A stretch of 64,000 bases of DNA from the NCBI RefSeq assembly GCF_026626885.1, contig NZ_JAPNOA010000019.1, positions 157,481-221,480 on the forward strand. Reading direction: 5' to 3'. Positions within the stretch are counted from its first letter, which is position 1. Each line of letters opens with the position of its first letter. A program made the translations under genes and the position numbers. The notes below the pieces were generated by a model that was not told the DNA's origin, did not search any database, and saw only the letters and a list, made by a program, of their open reading frames with translations. This document shows, piece by piece, positions 7,671-16,395 of the stretch. Origin of the DNA: Parathalassolituus penaei (GTDB lineage: Bacteria; Pseudomonadota; Gammaproteobacteria; Pseudomonadales; Oceanobacteraceae).

Positions 7671-9479
7671 TTAGCGGATTTTCACCCGGGTCATTTCCTG
7701 GCCATCTGGCGACATCACGTGTGTGGAACAAGCCAGACACGGGTCGAAGCTGTGCAGGGTACGGAGAATTTCCACCGGCTCTTCCGGGCGCTCCATCGGC
7801 GTGTTGAGCAGGGATGCCTCAAACGCACCAATGTTGCCGTCGGCATCACGCGGAGAACCGTTCCAGGTGGTTGGCACAATCGCCTGGTAGTTCTCGATCT
7901 TGCCGTCCTTGATACGAATCCAGTGACCCAGCGCCCCACGCGGTGCTTCGTTGGTGCCGACACCCTTGGCTTCTTTTGGCCAGGTGGATGGATCCCACTT
8001 CTCAACGTTGGCGGTCGCACGATCACCGGCCTTGATGTTGGCGATCAGGGCGTTCCAGTCGTCGAGCATGGTGTCGACACACAGCTCACATTCCAGCGCC
8101 CGCGCCAGGGTACGACCGAGGGTCGATGGCAGGAACTGCTTGATGCCGAGGTCGAGGCCGGTGTTCTGGTTAAAGGCCGACAGCGAACGGTTGACCTGTT
8201 CCTGTACGTATTCCTTACCGGACGCGTACGCGATGATGTATCGGGCCAGCGGGCCGACTTCCATCGCATGACCACGCCAGCGCGGAGCCTTGATCCAGCT
8301 GTACTTGTGGCCTTCGTCGAGTTCCTTGATATCGGTTTTGGTGCCTTTGGTTTTTGGCCCCAGCTCGAAGCTCGGGTTGGTATCACCATCCCACGGGTGC
8401 AGGCCCTTGATACCATCGGCATAGCGATACCAGGAGTGATCCACATACTCCTGGATCTGCTCAGGGTCACGTACGTCCACCGGCAGCACTTCATCCCAGT
8501 TGCCATTCACGATGGCACCGGCCGGCAGCAGGTCGGTGGACTTGTCGTATGGCACCTGGGTATAGGTGCCGTACGACAGCAGGTTCTGGCTGGCCAGACC
8601 GCCGCCGTACAACCAGTCCTTGTACAGACCGGCAATCGCCAGCACGTCGGGCAGATAGACGTTTTTGGTGAACTCCTGGGCTTCACGAATACGCTGCAGC
8701 ACAAAGTTGAGGCTGGTCATATTCACCGGCGCACCGGCGGCCCCCACATCATCGAGGTTAATAGCACAGGCCACACCACCGACCAGATAGTTCGGGTGCG
8801 GGTTCTTGCCACCAAAGATGGTGTGGATCTTGACGATTTCTTTCTGCAGGTCGAGAGCTTCGAGGTAATGCGCTACCGCCATCAGATCGGCTTCCGGCGG
8901 CAGTTTGTAGGCCGGGTTATCCCAATAACCGTTGGCGAACAGACCCAGCTGGCCACTTTCCACAAACTTCTTCAGACGGTTTTGCACATCACGGAAATAA
9001 CCGGGGCTCGACATCGGATGCGCCGGTGACACCATTTTCTGCAGCTCGGACGTGGCTTTAGGATCAGCTTTCAGAGCGTTGACCGGGTTCACCCAGTCCA
9101 GCGCGTGCAGATGATAGAAGTGCACGATGTGATCGTGTACTTGCAGGGTCTTATCCATCAGATGACGGATCAGGTGAGCGTTGAGTGGAATCTGGATACC
9201 CAGCGCATCTTCTACCGCACGGCAGGACGTCAGGGCGTGAGTACCGGTGCAAACACCACAGATACGTTCCACAAATGCCCAGGCGTCACGCGGGTCGCGG
9301 CCTTTCAGAATCACTTCCAGACCACGCCACATGGTGCCGGTGGACACCGCGTTGCGGATAATACCCTGATCATCAACGTTCACTTCGCAGCGCATGTGAC
9401 CTTCGATACGGGTAACCGGATCGACCACCACCCGGCGGCCGCTGTTATCCAGCTGACTGGCGTTCAGTGGGATGTTCAT
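7671..9479 (-). CDS. hyaB: [NiFe] hydrogenase large (catalytic) subunit, group 1
   Basis: A 602-residue catalytic subunit. The L1 motif [10 protein letters not shown] and the L2 motif DPCLACSTH (C581, C584) supply the four cysteines for the Ni-Fe site, and RIEGH is near the N-terminus. Fifteen residues follow H587, the C-terminal peptide normally removed by a HyaD/HupD-type endopeptidase after nickel insertion, so this is a working uptake enzyme and not a sensor. The start overlaps the hyaA stop by four bases. The protease and Hyp maturation genes are not in the window. Confidence 0.98.
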   Translation of the reverse strand: MNIPLNASQLDNSGRRVVVDPVTRIEGHMRCEVNVDDQGIIRNAVSTGTMWRGLEVILKGRDPRDAWAFVERICGVCTGTHALTSCRAVEDALGIQIPLNAHLIRHLMDKTLQVHDHIVHFYHLHALDWVNPVNALKADPKATSELQKMVSPAHPMSSPGYFRDVQNRLKKFVESGQLGLFANGYWDNPAYKLPPEADLMAVAHYLEALDLQKEIVKIHTIFGGKNPHPNYLVGGVACAINLDDVGAAGAPVNMTSLNFVLQRIREAQEFTKNVYLPDVLAIAGLYKDWLYGGGLASQNLLSYGTYTQVPYDKSTDLLPAGAIVNGNWDEVLPVDVRDPEQIQEYVDHSWYRYADGIKGLHPWDGDTNPSFELGPKTKGTKTDIKELDEGHKYSWIKAPRWRGHAMEVGPLARYIIAYASGKEYVQEQVNRSLSAFNQNTGLDLGIKQFLPSTLGRTLARALECELCVDTMLDDWNALIANIKAGDRATANVEKWDPSTWPKEAKGVGTNEAPRGALGHWIRIKDGKIENYQAIVPTTWNGSPRDADGNIGAFEASLLNTPMERPEEPVEILRTLHSFDPCLACSTHVMSPDGQEMTRVKIR

Positions 9480-10561
9480 GCCTGTTCCTCTTTTTCATCT
9501 TTGCGAGTAGCCTGACGAATGGCGCTGACCGCCGCATGCGCGGCAATTGCTGCACCCACACCACCGGCCACGGCGGTGCCAATCTCGTCGGCGTTTTGTT
9601 CAATACCAAACTGGTGAATATCGGTCAGGCGGTTGTAGAAGGACCCCTTGTCCCAGAAACCGTCTTCCGAACAACCGATACAGCCATGACCGGCCTGAAT
9701 CGGGAAGGAAGTGCCTTCGTTCCAGCGCACCGTCGAACAGGCGTTATAGGTGGTTGGGCCCTTGCAGCCGACCTTGTACAGGCAGTAACCCTTGCGGGCG
9801 GCATCGTCATCCCAGGATTCCACAAACTGGCCAGCATCGAAGTGCGGACGGCGATAACACTTGTCGTGAATACGCTGGCCATAAAACATCTTCGGACGGC
9901 CCTGACGGTCGAGTTCCGGCAGCTTGCCGAAGGTCAGCATGTAGGTGATCACACCGGTCATCACCTCGGCGATTGGCGGGCAGCCCGGCACCTTGATAAT
10001 CGGCTTGTCGGTGATGACCTTGTGAATCGGCACCGCCTGGGTCGGGTTCGGACGTGCGGCCTGCACACAGCCCCAGCTGGCACAGGAGCCCCAGGCAATC
10101 ACAGCCTTGGCGTTTTTGGAGGCGCGCTTGAGCTGATCGAGGAAGGGTTTGCCACCAACAATACAGAACATGCCGTCTTCGTTCAGAGGCGGGTTACCTT
10201 CCACCGCCAGAATGTATTCACCCTTGTACTTCTCCATGGTCTCTTCGAGGATGGCTTCGGCATGATGTCCGGCGGAAGCCATCAGGGTGTCGTCGTAGTC
10301 GAGGGAAATCATCGACAACACCACGTCCTTCACCAGCGGGTGAGCGGAGCGGATAAACGACTCCGAACAGCAGGTGCACTCCAGGCCATGCAACCACAAC
10401 ACCGGTGTACGTGGTTTGGTTTCCATGGCGTTGGCAATCTGGGGTGCGAAGGTTGGGCCAAGGCCCAGAGCAGCGGCGGTGAGACTGCAGAATTTGAGGA
10501 AGCTGCGACGGGTAATCCCCTGACGCCGCATCACCTCATAAAAGGTTTCGATATCTGACAT
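9476..10561 (-). CDS. hyaA: [NiFe] hydrogenase small subunit, oxygen-tolerant type
   Basis: A 361-residue protein with a Tat signal (TRRSFLKF at 17-24, cleavage probably near QIANA at about 45), so the complex is exported folded. ATG 10561 follows AGAGGATCC; 27 extra in-frame bases upstream are unlikely to be translated. The proximal cluster motif reads LECTCCSE, with an additional Cys where oxygen-sensitive enzymes have Gly, and GSCASWGC carries a second extra Cys. These six cysteines define the [4Fe-3S] proximal cluster of oxygen-tolerant membrane-bound hydrogenases. The tail has a hydrophobic anchor and a charged KDEKEEQA end. First gene of hyaABC. Confidence 0.97.
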   Translation of the reverse strand: MSDIETFYEVMRRQGITRRSFLKFCSLTAAALGLGPTFAPQIANAMETKPRTPVLWLHGLECTCCSESFIRSAHPLVKDVVLSMISLDYDDTLMASAGHHAEAILEETMEKYKGEYILAVEGNPPLNEDGMFCIVGGKPFLDQLKRASKNAKAVIAWGSCASWGCVQAARPNPTQAVPIHKVITDKPIIKVPGCPPIAEVMTGVITYMLTFGKLPELDRQGRPKMFYGQRIHDKCYRRPHFDAGQFVESWDDDAARKGYCLYKVGCKGPTTYNACSTVRWNEGTSFPIQAGHGCIGCSEDGFWDKGSFYNRLTDIHQFGIEQNADEIGTAVAGGVGAAIAAHAAVSAIRQATRKDEKEEQA

Positions 10562-10863
10562 GCTGGATCCTCTGGCGGTACAAACCACTCACGGCGCAGA
10601 AAAGATGGCAAGCCACTTTCCAGCGAGGCTTTTATAGTTCTAGGTGGTATGACAGCCCACTCAGCAAGAACCGAACCAGATAAGAAACCGTAGGAAAATC
10701 AATAAACAACGAAAGTATTCAGACAAATAACAAGGAAGTAATCTGGCAGTTGTGAGATGAACTGGAAAGATGGTTTGCAGAGCAAATATGCCATCAGCCG
10801 GATATCATCGTTCAGATCTCGAAGAACAAGACAAACCTTCCCTATAAGACCCCAGGACAACCG
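10562..10863. other. divergent intergenic region upstream of hyaA
   Basis: About 300 bp between hyaA (minus) and the metallopeptidase gene (plus). It holds the sigma-54-type element at 10608-10622 and otherwise AT-rich sequence that could carry activator and IHF sites for hyaA and the start of the rightward transcript. No ORF of interest was seen. Confidence 0.6.
10608..10622 (-). promoter_or_regulatory. sigma-54 (-24/-12) promoter of hyaABC
   Basis: The minus strand reads TGGAAAGTGGCTTGC. It has the invariant GG and GC elements at the correct 10-bp spacing and matches TGG-A-G-N4-TTGC of the RpoN consensus. The predicted start of transcription is about 12 bases downstream, leaving a leader of roughly 35 nt before the hyaA ATG. 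Hydrogen-responsive hydrogenase operons in Cupriavidus and others use sigma-54 with the NtrC-type activator HoxA, which fits the HoxBCJ sensor genes in this window. Confidence 0.6.
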
Positions 10864-11832
10864 ATGCACATCACGGATCTGATCAACAACATCGCCCCCG
10901 ATACCCAACAACGGGTAGAAAAAGCCAAAAACACCTACAACCGTTTGATTCGCGACGCCATCCGCTTTGAATCCCGGCTATCACTTAACCCTGGTCGTGG
11001 CGACAGCATCACCGATGAAATGGGGATCAAAATCCCGATCAGGCTGGAAGCAGGTTATCCGGACTGCCTGCGTGATTTTTTCGTCCCTGAGGAATTCCGC
11101 ATTGCCGCACTGCTATCCGAAATTCGGCCGCAGCTGGTTCAGGTCAGAGACTCATCCAGCGTCGTTGGCCAGTTTCTCGCTGACTACCAGCAAGAACCGA
11201 CGCTTGAATACTTTGTGGGAGGCTCTATCTGCCATGCCGAACGGGAAGCGGAACAACTCCTGAAGCTTCTTGACGTCTACGATCTGGTACGTGAACTGCT
11301 GAACACCCGTCAGGATATTCTCGGGCTCTACCGTCCTACCCATCAAAGCCTGCATCGTATGAATCACCCGCACTGGTACAACGACGAATACCGGACAACA
11401 CTGGATGCAGGAGAAGTGATTATTTACTGGAGCGTGATCGGCATCATCGCCCCGCGTCTGGGCGTCAGTATCGAAGCTCTCACGTGCGTGGTACTCGCCC
11501 ACGAACTGGCACATGCCTATACCCAGGCAGGTTTTGATATCGATGGCCAGAACTGGCCACTGGAAAGTTTTTTTGGCTCTGATGTGTACCTGATCGAAGG
11601 TCTGGCCCAGTACTACACCGAACGCCTCGCCGAGAAACTCGATAGTCGCATTCCAGGCCTACAGCATGCCTACAAACAGTTATTGGAAAAGCAGACTGGT
11701 CCCTACCGGCACCACACATTCTGGATAGATGACCTCAAGGCCAGCCCGGAACAAATCCGCCATGCCATGCTAAAGGTACGACGTCCCGATTCAATCCCGG
11801 TACAGGAATTCGAACACCACCTGAAACACTGA
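10864..11832 (+). CDS. predicted zinc metallopeptidase, orphan
   Basis: A 322-residue soluble protein with no signal peptide. Residues 213-217 are HELAH, followed about 27 residues later by an EGLAQYY segment whose Glu (about 244) could be the third zinc ligand, as in gluzincins. The N-terminal about 150 residues show no recognised domain. It is oriented away from hyaA and towards the defence genes. Nothing suggests a role in hydrogenase maturation, since it is not of the HyaD type. A domestic protease or a defence-associated peptidase is possible; its substrate is unknown. Confidence 0.75.
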   Translation: MHITDLINNIAPDTQQRVEKAKNTYNRLIRDAIRFESRLSLNPGRGDSITDEMGIKIPIRLEAGYPDCLRDFFVPEEFRIAALLSEIRPQLVQVRDSSSVVGQFLADYQQEPTLEYFVGGSICHAEREAEQLLKLLDVYDLVRELLNTRQDILGLYRPTHQSLHRMNHPHWYNDEYRTTLDAGEVIIYWSVIGIIAPRLGVSIEALTCVVLAHELAHAYTQAGFDIDGQNWPLESFFGSDVYLIEGLAQYYTERLAEKLDSRIPGLQHAYKQLLEKQTGPYRHHTFWIDDLKASPEQIRHAMLKVRRPDSIPVQEFEHHLKH

Positions 11833-11995
11833 TACCGCAGCAAGCAAATTGCTGCCCGCTCCAATAGACAGCCTTACCAGCTTTCAAACTCGTGCGTGGT
11901 TACAGGATCGTCACTCCAATAAGATTCGAGCAACACGCCACAAAAGACACATTTAAGACGCTATTTTTGGTAAAAAAAACCAAATTTTTAATTTT

Positions 11996-12025
11996 GATTG
12001 AAATTCAATCACTGTAGACTAGTCT
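11996..12025. promoter_or_regulatory. two palindromes in the promoter region of the AbiL-like genes
   Basis: GATTGAAATTCAATC (11996-12010, 7-bp arms around one base) and AGACTAGTCT (12016-12025, perfect) lie in an AT-rich stretch 35-65 bp before the ATG of the AAA ATPase gene. Such palindromes are typical operator shapes, and TTGAAA / TAGACT-like hexamers overlap them. No regulator gene is adjacent, so the binding protein is unknown. Confidence 0.4.
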
Positions 12026-12059
12026 GAACATGTAAGTTCTCTGGAGCAAGGAGCGGTTT

Positions 12060-13340
12060 ATGCTCATCGAATTTCGCGTCACCAATTTCCGGTCGTTCAA
12101 AGATGAACAAAAGTTCAGTCTGGTTCGAGGTACAGGCGATGAACTCTTAGCTAGCAACAGCTTCACTGCTAACGACGCCAATCAGATGCCACTACTGCGT
12201 TCAGCGGCCATTTACGGCCCTAATGCCAGCGGTAAATCCAACTTCCTCAAAGCGCTACGAGCGATGAAAAAAATCGTGATGGAATCTGCTTTGAAAGGCC
12301 AGCGCGGCGACCGCTTATCAGTAGAGCCGTATCGCCTGAGTAGAGCCACCAAAGACAAGCCAAGCGAATTTGAGGCCACCTTTATTGCTGAAGGTATTCG
12401 CTACCAGTATGGATTTTCTGTTACCTCTCAACGAGTAGAAGACGAATGGCTATTCGCTTTCCCCAAAAAACGGCAACAAGTCTGGTTTCAGCGAGCCTGG
12501 AACTCCGAGACTGATAGCTATGAGTGGGATATCGGCAATCAGCTTATTGGCAAAAAACAGGTCTGGCAGACATCCACTCGCTCTAATGCCCTGTTTTTAT
12601 CGACTGCTGTACAACTCAATAGTGAGCAGCTAAAACCAGTATTTGACTGGTTCAGAAAAACCTTGCGCCTGGCTCAGGTTGGTGGTTGGGATTCTGGCTA
12701 TACCGCTGATTTATGTGAAAATGAAGAAAGTAAAAGCAGGGTCATGGAGTTCTTACGTGCAGCTGATATTGCAATTGACGATATCTCAATTGAGCGCACG
12801 CCGTTTAATCCTGCGGATCATTTGCCCAATGATATGCCAGATCCACTAAAAGAGATGATTGCAGAAGAATTAAAAGATAAACAATTGGCCAGAATTCAGA
12901 CCATTCATCTGGATGAAGATGACAACCCCGTTATTTTCGATATGAAAAAAGATGAATCCGATGGTACTCAAAAGCTGTTTGGTTTTGCCGGCCCCTGGCT
13001 GGATGCTCTAGAGAATGGTTATGTGCTTTTTATCGATGAATTACACGGCAACCTCCACCCAGAGTTAGTACGTTTTCTGGTGGGGCTATTTAATAACTCA
13101 GAAACCAACCCCAATAATGCGCAACTGGTATTTAGCACCCATGAAACCTCGATTCTGAGCCAGAAATGCTTCCGTCGGGATCAAATTTGGTTTTGTGAAA
13201 AATCGACCGAAACAGGTAGTCAGCTATATTCTTTGTTTGATATCCGAGGCGTTATAAAAGATCGTAGTAACCTTGCACTAGCTTATTTATCAGGCCGCTA
13301 TGGCGCATTACCCTTTGTACGCGATCTAAATCTGCAATAA
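12060..13340 (+). CDS. AbiL/RloA-like AAA-family ATPase of a defence pair
   Basis: A 426-residue ABC/SMC-type ATPase of the AAA_15/AAA_21 class. It starts MLIEFRVTNFRSF, has Walker A GPNASGKS at 53-60, Walker B VLFIDELHG near 322-330 and the switch FSTHE near 360. This architecture is shared by RloA, AbiLi and the PARIS ATPase AriA. Seventeen bases separate it from the RloB-like gene. The ATPase is thought to sense phage infection and hold or release the partner effector. A good ribosome site (AAGGAG) precedes ATG 12060. Base composition is more AT-rich than that of the hydrogenase genes. Confidence 0.9.
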   Translation: MLIEFRVTNFRSFKDEQKFSLVRGTGDELLASNSFTANDANQMPLLRSAAIYGPNASGKSNFLKALRAMKKIVMESALKGQRGDRLSVEPYRLSRATKDKPSEFEATFIAEGIRYQYGFSVTSQRVEDEWLFAFPKKRQQVWFQRAWNSETDSYEWDIGNQLIGKKQVWQTSTRSNALFLSTAVQLNSEQLKPVFDWFRKTLRLAQVGGWDSGYTADLCENEESKSRVMEFLRAADIAIDDISIERTPFNPADHLPNDMPDPLKEMIAEELKDKQLARIQTIHLDEDDNPVIFDMKKDESDGTQKLFGFAGPWLDALENGYVLFIDELHGNLHPELVRFLVGLFNNSETNPNNAQLVFSTHETSILSQKCFRRDQIWFCEKSTETGSQLYSLFDIRGVIKDRSNLALAYLSGRYGALPFVRDLNLQ

Positions 13341-13357
13341 AAATCAGGGATAGAGAA

Positions 13358-14053
13358 ATGGGAACGGATGACATACACCACAATAAACCGACGAACAAAA
13401 AAAATAGGAAAGCAAGAAAAGTTAATGAGCTAAAGCGAGGTCCTGAAACCAGGGGGCGTAATCCAAGAGTTTTAATTGTTTGCGAAGGTAGTAAAACCGA
13501 ACCTAAATATTTCGAGGACTTACGTGATAGCCTTGGGATTCATAAAAACAATGTCATAATCTGCGGTGAGGAGTGCGGCTCAGCACCGTCCAGTATTTTT
13601 AAATATGCTGAGAAACTCTATACCGAAGACAAAAAGACAGGTCACCATTTTGACCGAGTGTATTGTGTATTTGATAAAGATACCCATACAAGCTACCAGC
13701 CGACATTAGAAGCCATCGCCCGCAAGCGCGAAAAAGATATATGGCATGCAACAACATCTATACCTTGTTTTGAATACTGGATATTGCTGCACTTTTCTCC
13801 AACATCAAAGCCATTTCACCCTTCAGGGAACAGAAGCGCGTCGCAAAATGTTAAAGCCGAAATTCGCAATCGCCACTATATCTCGGAATATTCAGAAGGT
13901 ATGAAAGGCGTCTTCACCTTACTGCTACCTCGACTTGAGTCTGCCAAGAAGAATGCAACTCGGCTACTCGCGGCGGCTGAAGCAAGTGGCACGGATAATC
14001 CGAGCACCAAGGTTCATGAGCTGGTTGGGTACTTGCAAAACCTGAAACAGTAA
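13358..14053 (+). CDS. RloB/AbiLii-like Toprim-type effector
   Basis: A 231-residue basic protein. After a Lys/Arg-rich start it shows VLIVCEGSKTEPKYF at 38-52, with the catalytic Glu of the Toprim-like fold, and CVFDKDTH at 103-110, the Asp-x-Asp motif, then CFEYWILLHF at about 143. These are the hallmarks of the RloB family (AbiLii), the presumed nuclease partner of the upstream ATPase. The pair is classed as abortive infection system AbiL. Its target, DNA or tRNA, is not known from this sequence. Confidence 0.88.
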   Translation: MGTDDIHHNKPTNKKNRKARKVNELKRGPETRGRNPRVLIVCEGSKTEPKYFEDLRDSLGIHKNNVIICGEECGSAPSSIFKYAEKLYTEDKKTGHHFDRVYCVFDKDTHTSYQPTLEAIARKREKDIWHATTSIPCFEYWILLHFSPTSKPFHPSGNRSASQNVKAEIRNRHYISEYSEGMKGVFTLLLPRLESAKKNATRLLAAAEASGTDNPSTKVHELVGYLQNLKQ

Positions 14054-14098
14054 ATGCAGAAAAGACAAACAGGAATTTGACCACTGGGTTACACCGAC

Positions 14099-14685
14099 GT
14101 GCGCTCTCTGATGGCCTTCTCTGGCTCAGTCCCGGCGCCGGATTTTCCAGACAAGCGCTGAACCGAAATCGGTATGAACGGCGGCATCAAGGAAAGTGAA
14201 TTACCGGAACGCTTCGACAGCGATGATTTTCAGGTGCTGTTGGTCGCCGAGAAATACCAGACCGGTTTTGATCAGCCACTGTTGCACACAATGTACGTGG
14301 ATAAAAAGCTGTCAGGGATTCAGGCGGTACAAATACTGTCGCGCCTGAACCGTACCTGCACCGGCAAGGAAGACACCTTTGTTCTGGACTTCCGTAATAC
14401 CGAAGAAGAAATCTACGAAGCCTTCAAACCCTACTACGATCAGACCGAAGCCGATGACCTGAGCGACCTGCAACATTTTTATCGATTACAGCACCAGATT
14501 GAAGAACCCTACGTACTCGGTGACGACGAAATAATGAATATTCACTATCCGAGAATACCGGAAATTGTGCGAGAGCACGGCCTGCCTTCCGCAAGCCTGC
14601 CCTCTACGTGGTCGATCTGGGAGGTGATGAGTATCTGCTGGCGGCAAAAGATGGTGAGACGCCAGACCTTATTTATCTGAAGTAA
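14099..14685 (+). pseudogene. hsdR: decayed type I restriction HsdR remnant
   Basis: The frame from 14099 reads VRSLMAFSGSV and then meets a TGA at 14159. It continues in the same frame with GMNGGIKESELPERF, LLVAEKYQTGFDQPLLHTM, VDKKLSGIQAVQILSRLNRT and VLDFRNTEEE. These are the conserved C-terminal helicase motifs of HsdR endonucleases, so what remains is an internal slice of about 160 residues out of about 1000. Near 14590 the HsdR-like match ends. A different frame, 14599-14685, reads YVVDLGGDEYLLAAKDGE to its own stop, suggesting a junction with the tail of another lost gene. No hsdM or hsdS is present. The piece marks past gene traffic next to the AbiL pair. Confidence 0.8.
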
Positions 14686-15024
14686 CAAGCCACACGACTA
14701 TCCGATAACCGTAAGCAAGCCTCGTCTGAATAACACCGTTGCTATCGATCAGCCCGCCGGTGCCCATCTCGCATCGGCCAATTGACAATGCTTACATGAA
14801 TGCCAGCCCTACCCCATCCAGCCGACATCTGGTGACCGTACAGGCCGTAAAATCCCCAACTTCCAATCGAAGTCTCAATATCGGACATCCGTTTCAGAAC
14901 TGTCGATTCCTTCGTTAACGATCCGGACTTGATCGTTTAGACTGCTGCCATAAGTGTCAACAAGCGTCATGCCAATTACCTGGCTACGTGCGCAGGCCCA
15001 ATAAATCAGGGACGATTATCCAAG
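14686..15024. other. intergenic region upstream of the SWIM-MoxR-VWA cassette
   Basis: About 340 bp with no plausible gene. It probably contains gene debris on the left and the promoter of the five-gene cassette on the right. A TTGATC / CATAAG pair at about 14930-14955 is a weak sigma-70-like candidate. Nothing else stands out. Confidence 0.4.
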
Positions 15025-16395
15025 ATGCTGAACCTTACCCCCGAACAGGCGGAAAGCCTGGCTCCCGACGCTGGCACCTTGAGCCGCGCCCGTTCCATCG
15101 CCAAGCCCGCCAACTATCGCAATATCGGTTATAGCGAGCGTGCGATCTGGGGTGTTGCCCGTGGCTCCAGCGATTACGACAGCTTTGTTGATCTCACGGG
15201 CCCGGCCTTCAAGTGTTCCTGTCCGGTGAAAAAGCTGCCGTGCAAACACATCATGGGGTTGTTGTTGCTGATCAGCCGTCAGCCAGAGCTGGCGACTCAC
15301 TGCGATACGCCGCCTGATGGTCTGGAAGAGTGGTTAAAAAAACGCGACGCCACCACTGAGGCCAAAATCACCAAGGCCCAGAACAAAAACGCCGAGGTCA
15401 AGGACACCGCTGCCCAGGCCAAACGGGCCGAGCAGCGCGAGAGTTATGTCCAGCAGGGTGTGGAAGAACTCAAACGTTTTCTCGAAGACATTTTTAACGC
15501 CGGTTTGCTGGAAGCCAGCAAACGTTCCGGCGACAGCTGGGAGCAGATGTCGCGCCGTCTGATTGATGCCCAGGCCAAGGGGCTGGCCAACCAGCTCAAT
15601 ACGATTCACCGCAAGCTGGGTGTTGGCCCGGACTGGGTTGCCGATTGCCTGACGGATATTGGTAATCTGTACATCCTGATTCGCGCCTGGGAAAACCGCG
15701 AGCAGCTGCCGCCGGAACTGGTGGAAGACATCCGCGCCCGGATTGGCTGGACTCGCAGCAAGGACGACGTTCTGCTACTCGGTGCAAAACAGAACGATCA
15801 CTGGCTGGTGCTGAACCAGTTTATGTCGTACGAGAGTGATATCTACAGCCAGAACATCTGGATGATTGGCCGCGACAGCGGTCAATTCGCGCAGATTCTC
15901 GGTTTTGGCAGCGATCACAATACCGACGGCCTGACCCGTGGCCTCACCAACGGCTATCAGATCAGTGGTGAACTGGCCTATTACTCACGCTGGCACCAAC
16001 AGCGTGCCGAACTGGCGACTTCCTCCCTGCTGGCCAACAACATCCTCGCGGATCACAGCTGGTTACACCAACACGCGCACTCCTGCATCCGCACGGCGGT
16101 GAGCGATCTGCAAACCCGCCGTCTGCGCCTGCCATGGGCAAGCGAATGGCCACTGCTGCTGCGGGATGTACGGCTGGTGATGAAAGAAGACCGGCTGGCG
16201 CTGGTCGACCAGCACCAGCAGCTGATGCTGCTGGATACCAACGAGGTCAGCGCCTGGCAGTTGTTGGCCAGCATGGGCAAACAACCGGCCACCCTGTTTG
16301 GTATCAGCCACGACGGCGAAACCCTGGTGCCATGGGGATGCTTGCAGAACCAGCACTGGACCGCCTTTACCTTTAACCGGGAGGCCCAGCTGTGA
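15025..16395 (+). CDS. SWIM zinc-finger protein of a MoxR-VWA cassette
   Basis: A 456-residue protein. Residues 64-75 form a SWIM finger (C64, C66, C73, H75; CxC-x6-CxH), a zinc motif that binds DNA or protein. It is followed by an Ala/Lys/Glu-rich, probably coiled-coil stretch at about 105-165 and a long C-terminal part of unknown fold. It resembles the N-terminal part of E. coli YehQ. First gene of five; its stop overlaps the next start by four bases (GTGA), so production is coupled. The role in the complex is unknown. Confidence 0.85.
   Translation: MLNLTPEQAESLAPDAGTLSRARSIAKPANYRNIGYSERAIWGVARGSSDYDSFVDLTGPAFKCSCPVKKLPCKHIMGLLLLISRQPELATHCDTPPDGLEEWLKKRDATTEAKITKAQNKNAEVKDTAAQAKRAEQRESYVQQGVEELKRFLEDIFNAGLLEASKRSGDSWEQMSRRLIDAQAKGLANQLNTIHRKLGVGPDWVADCLTDIGNLYILIRAWENREQLPPELVEDIRARIGWTRSKDDVLLLGAKQNDHWLVLNQFMSYESDIYSQNIWMIGRDSGQFAQILGFGSDHNTDGLTRGLTNGYQISGELAYYSRWHQQRAELATSSLLANNILADHSWLHQHAHSCIRTAVSDLQTRRLRLPWASEWPLLLRDVRLVMKEDRLALVDQHQQLMLLDTNEVSAWQLLASMGKQPATLFGISHDGETLVPWGCLQNQHWTAFTFNREAQL

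Noticed and set aside
7719..9029. 436-residue plus-strand ORF opposite hyaB
   Set aside because: Antisense frame of the hydrogenase large subunit; no family resemblance.
7671..9479. Hydrogenase operon hyaABC as a regulatory hydrogenase
   Set aside because: The large subunit has the 15-residue cleavable C-terminus and the small subunit a Tat signal, both marks of the energy-conserving enzyme.
9467..10558. 363-residue plus-strand ORF opposite hyaA
   Set aside because: Antisense of a gene with clear motifs.
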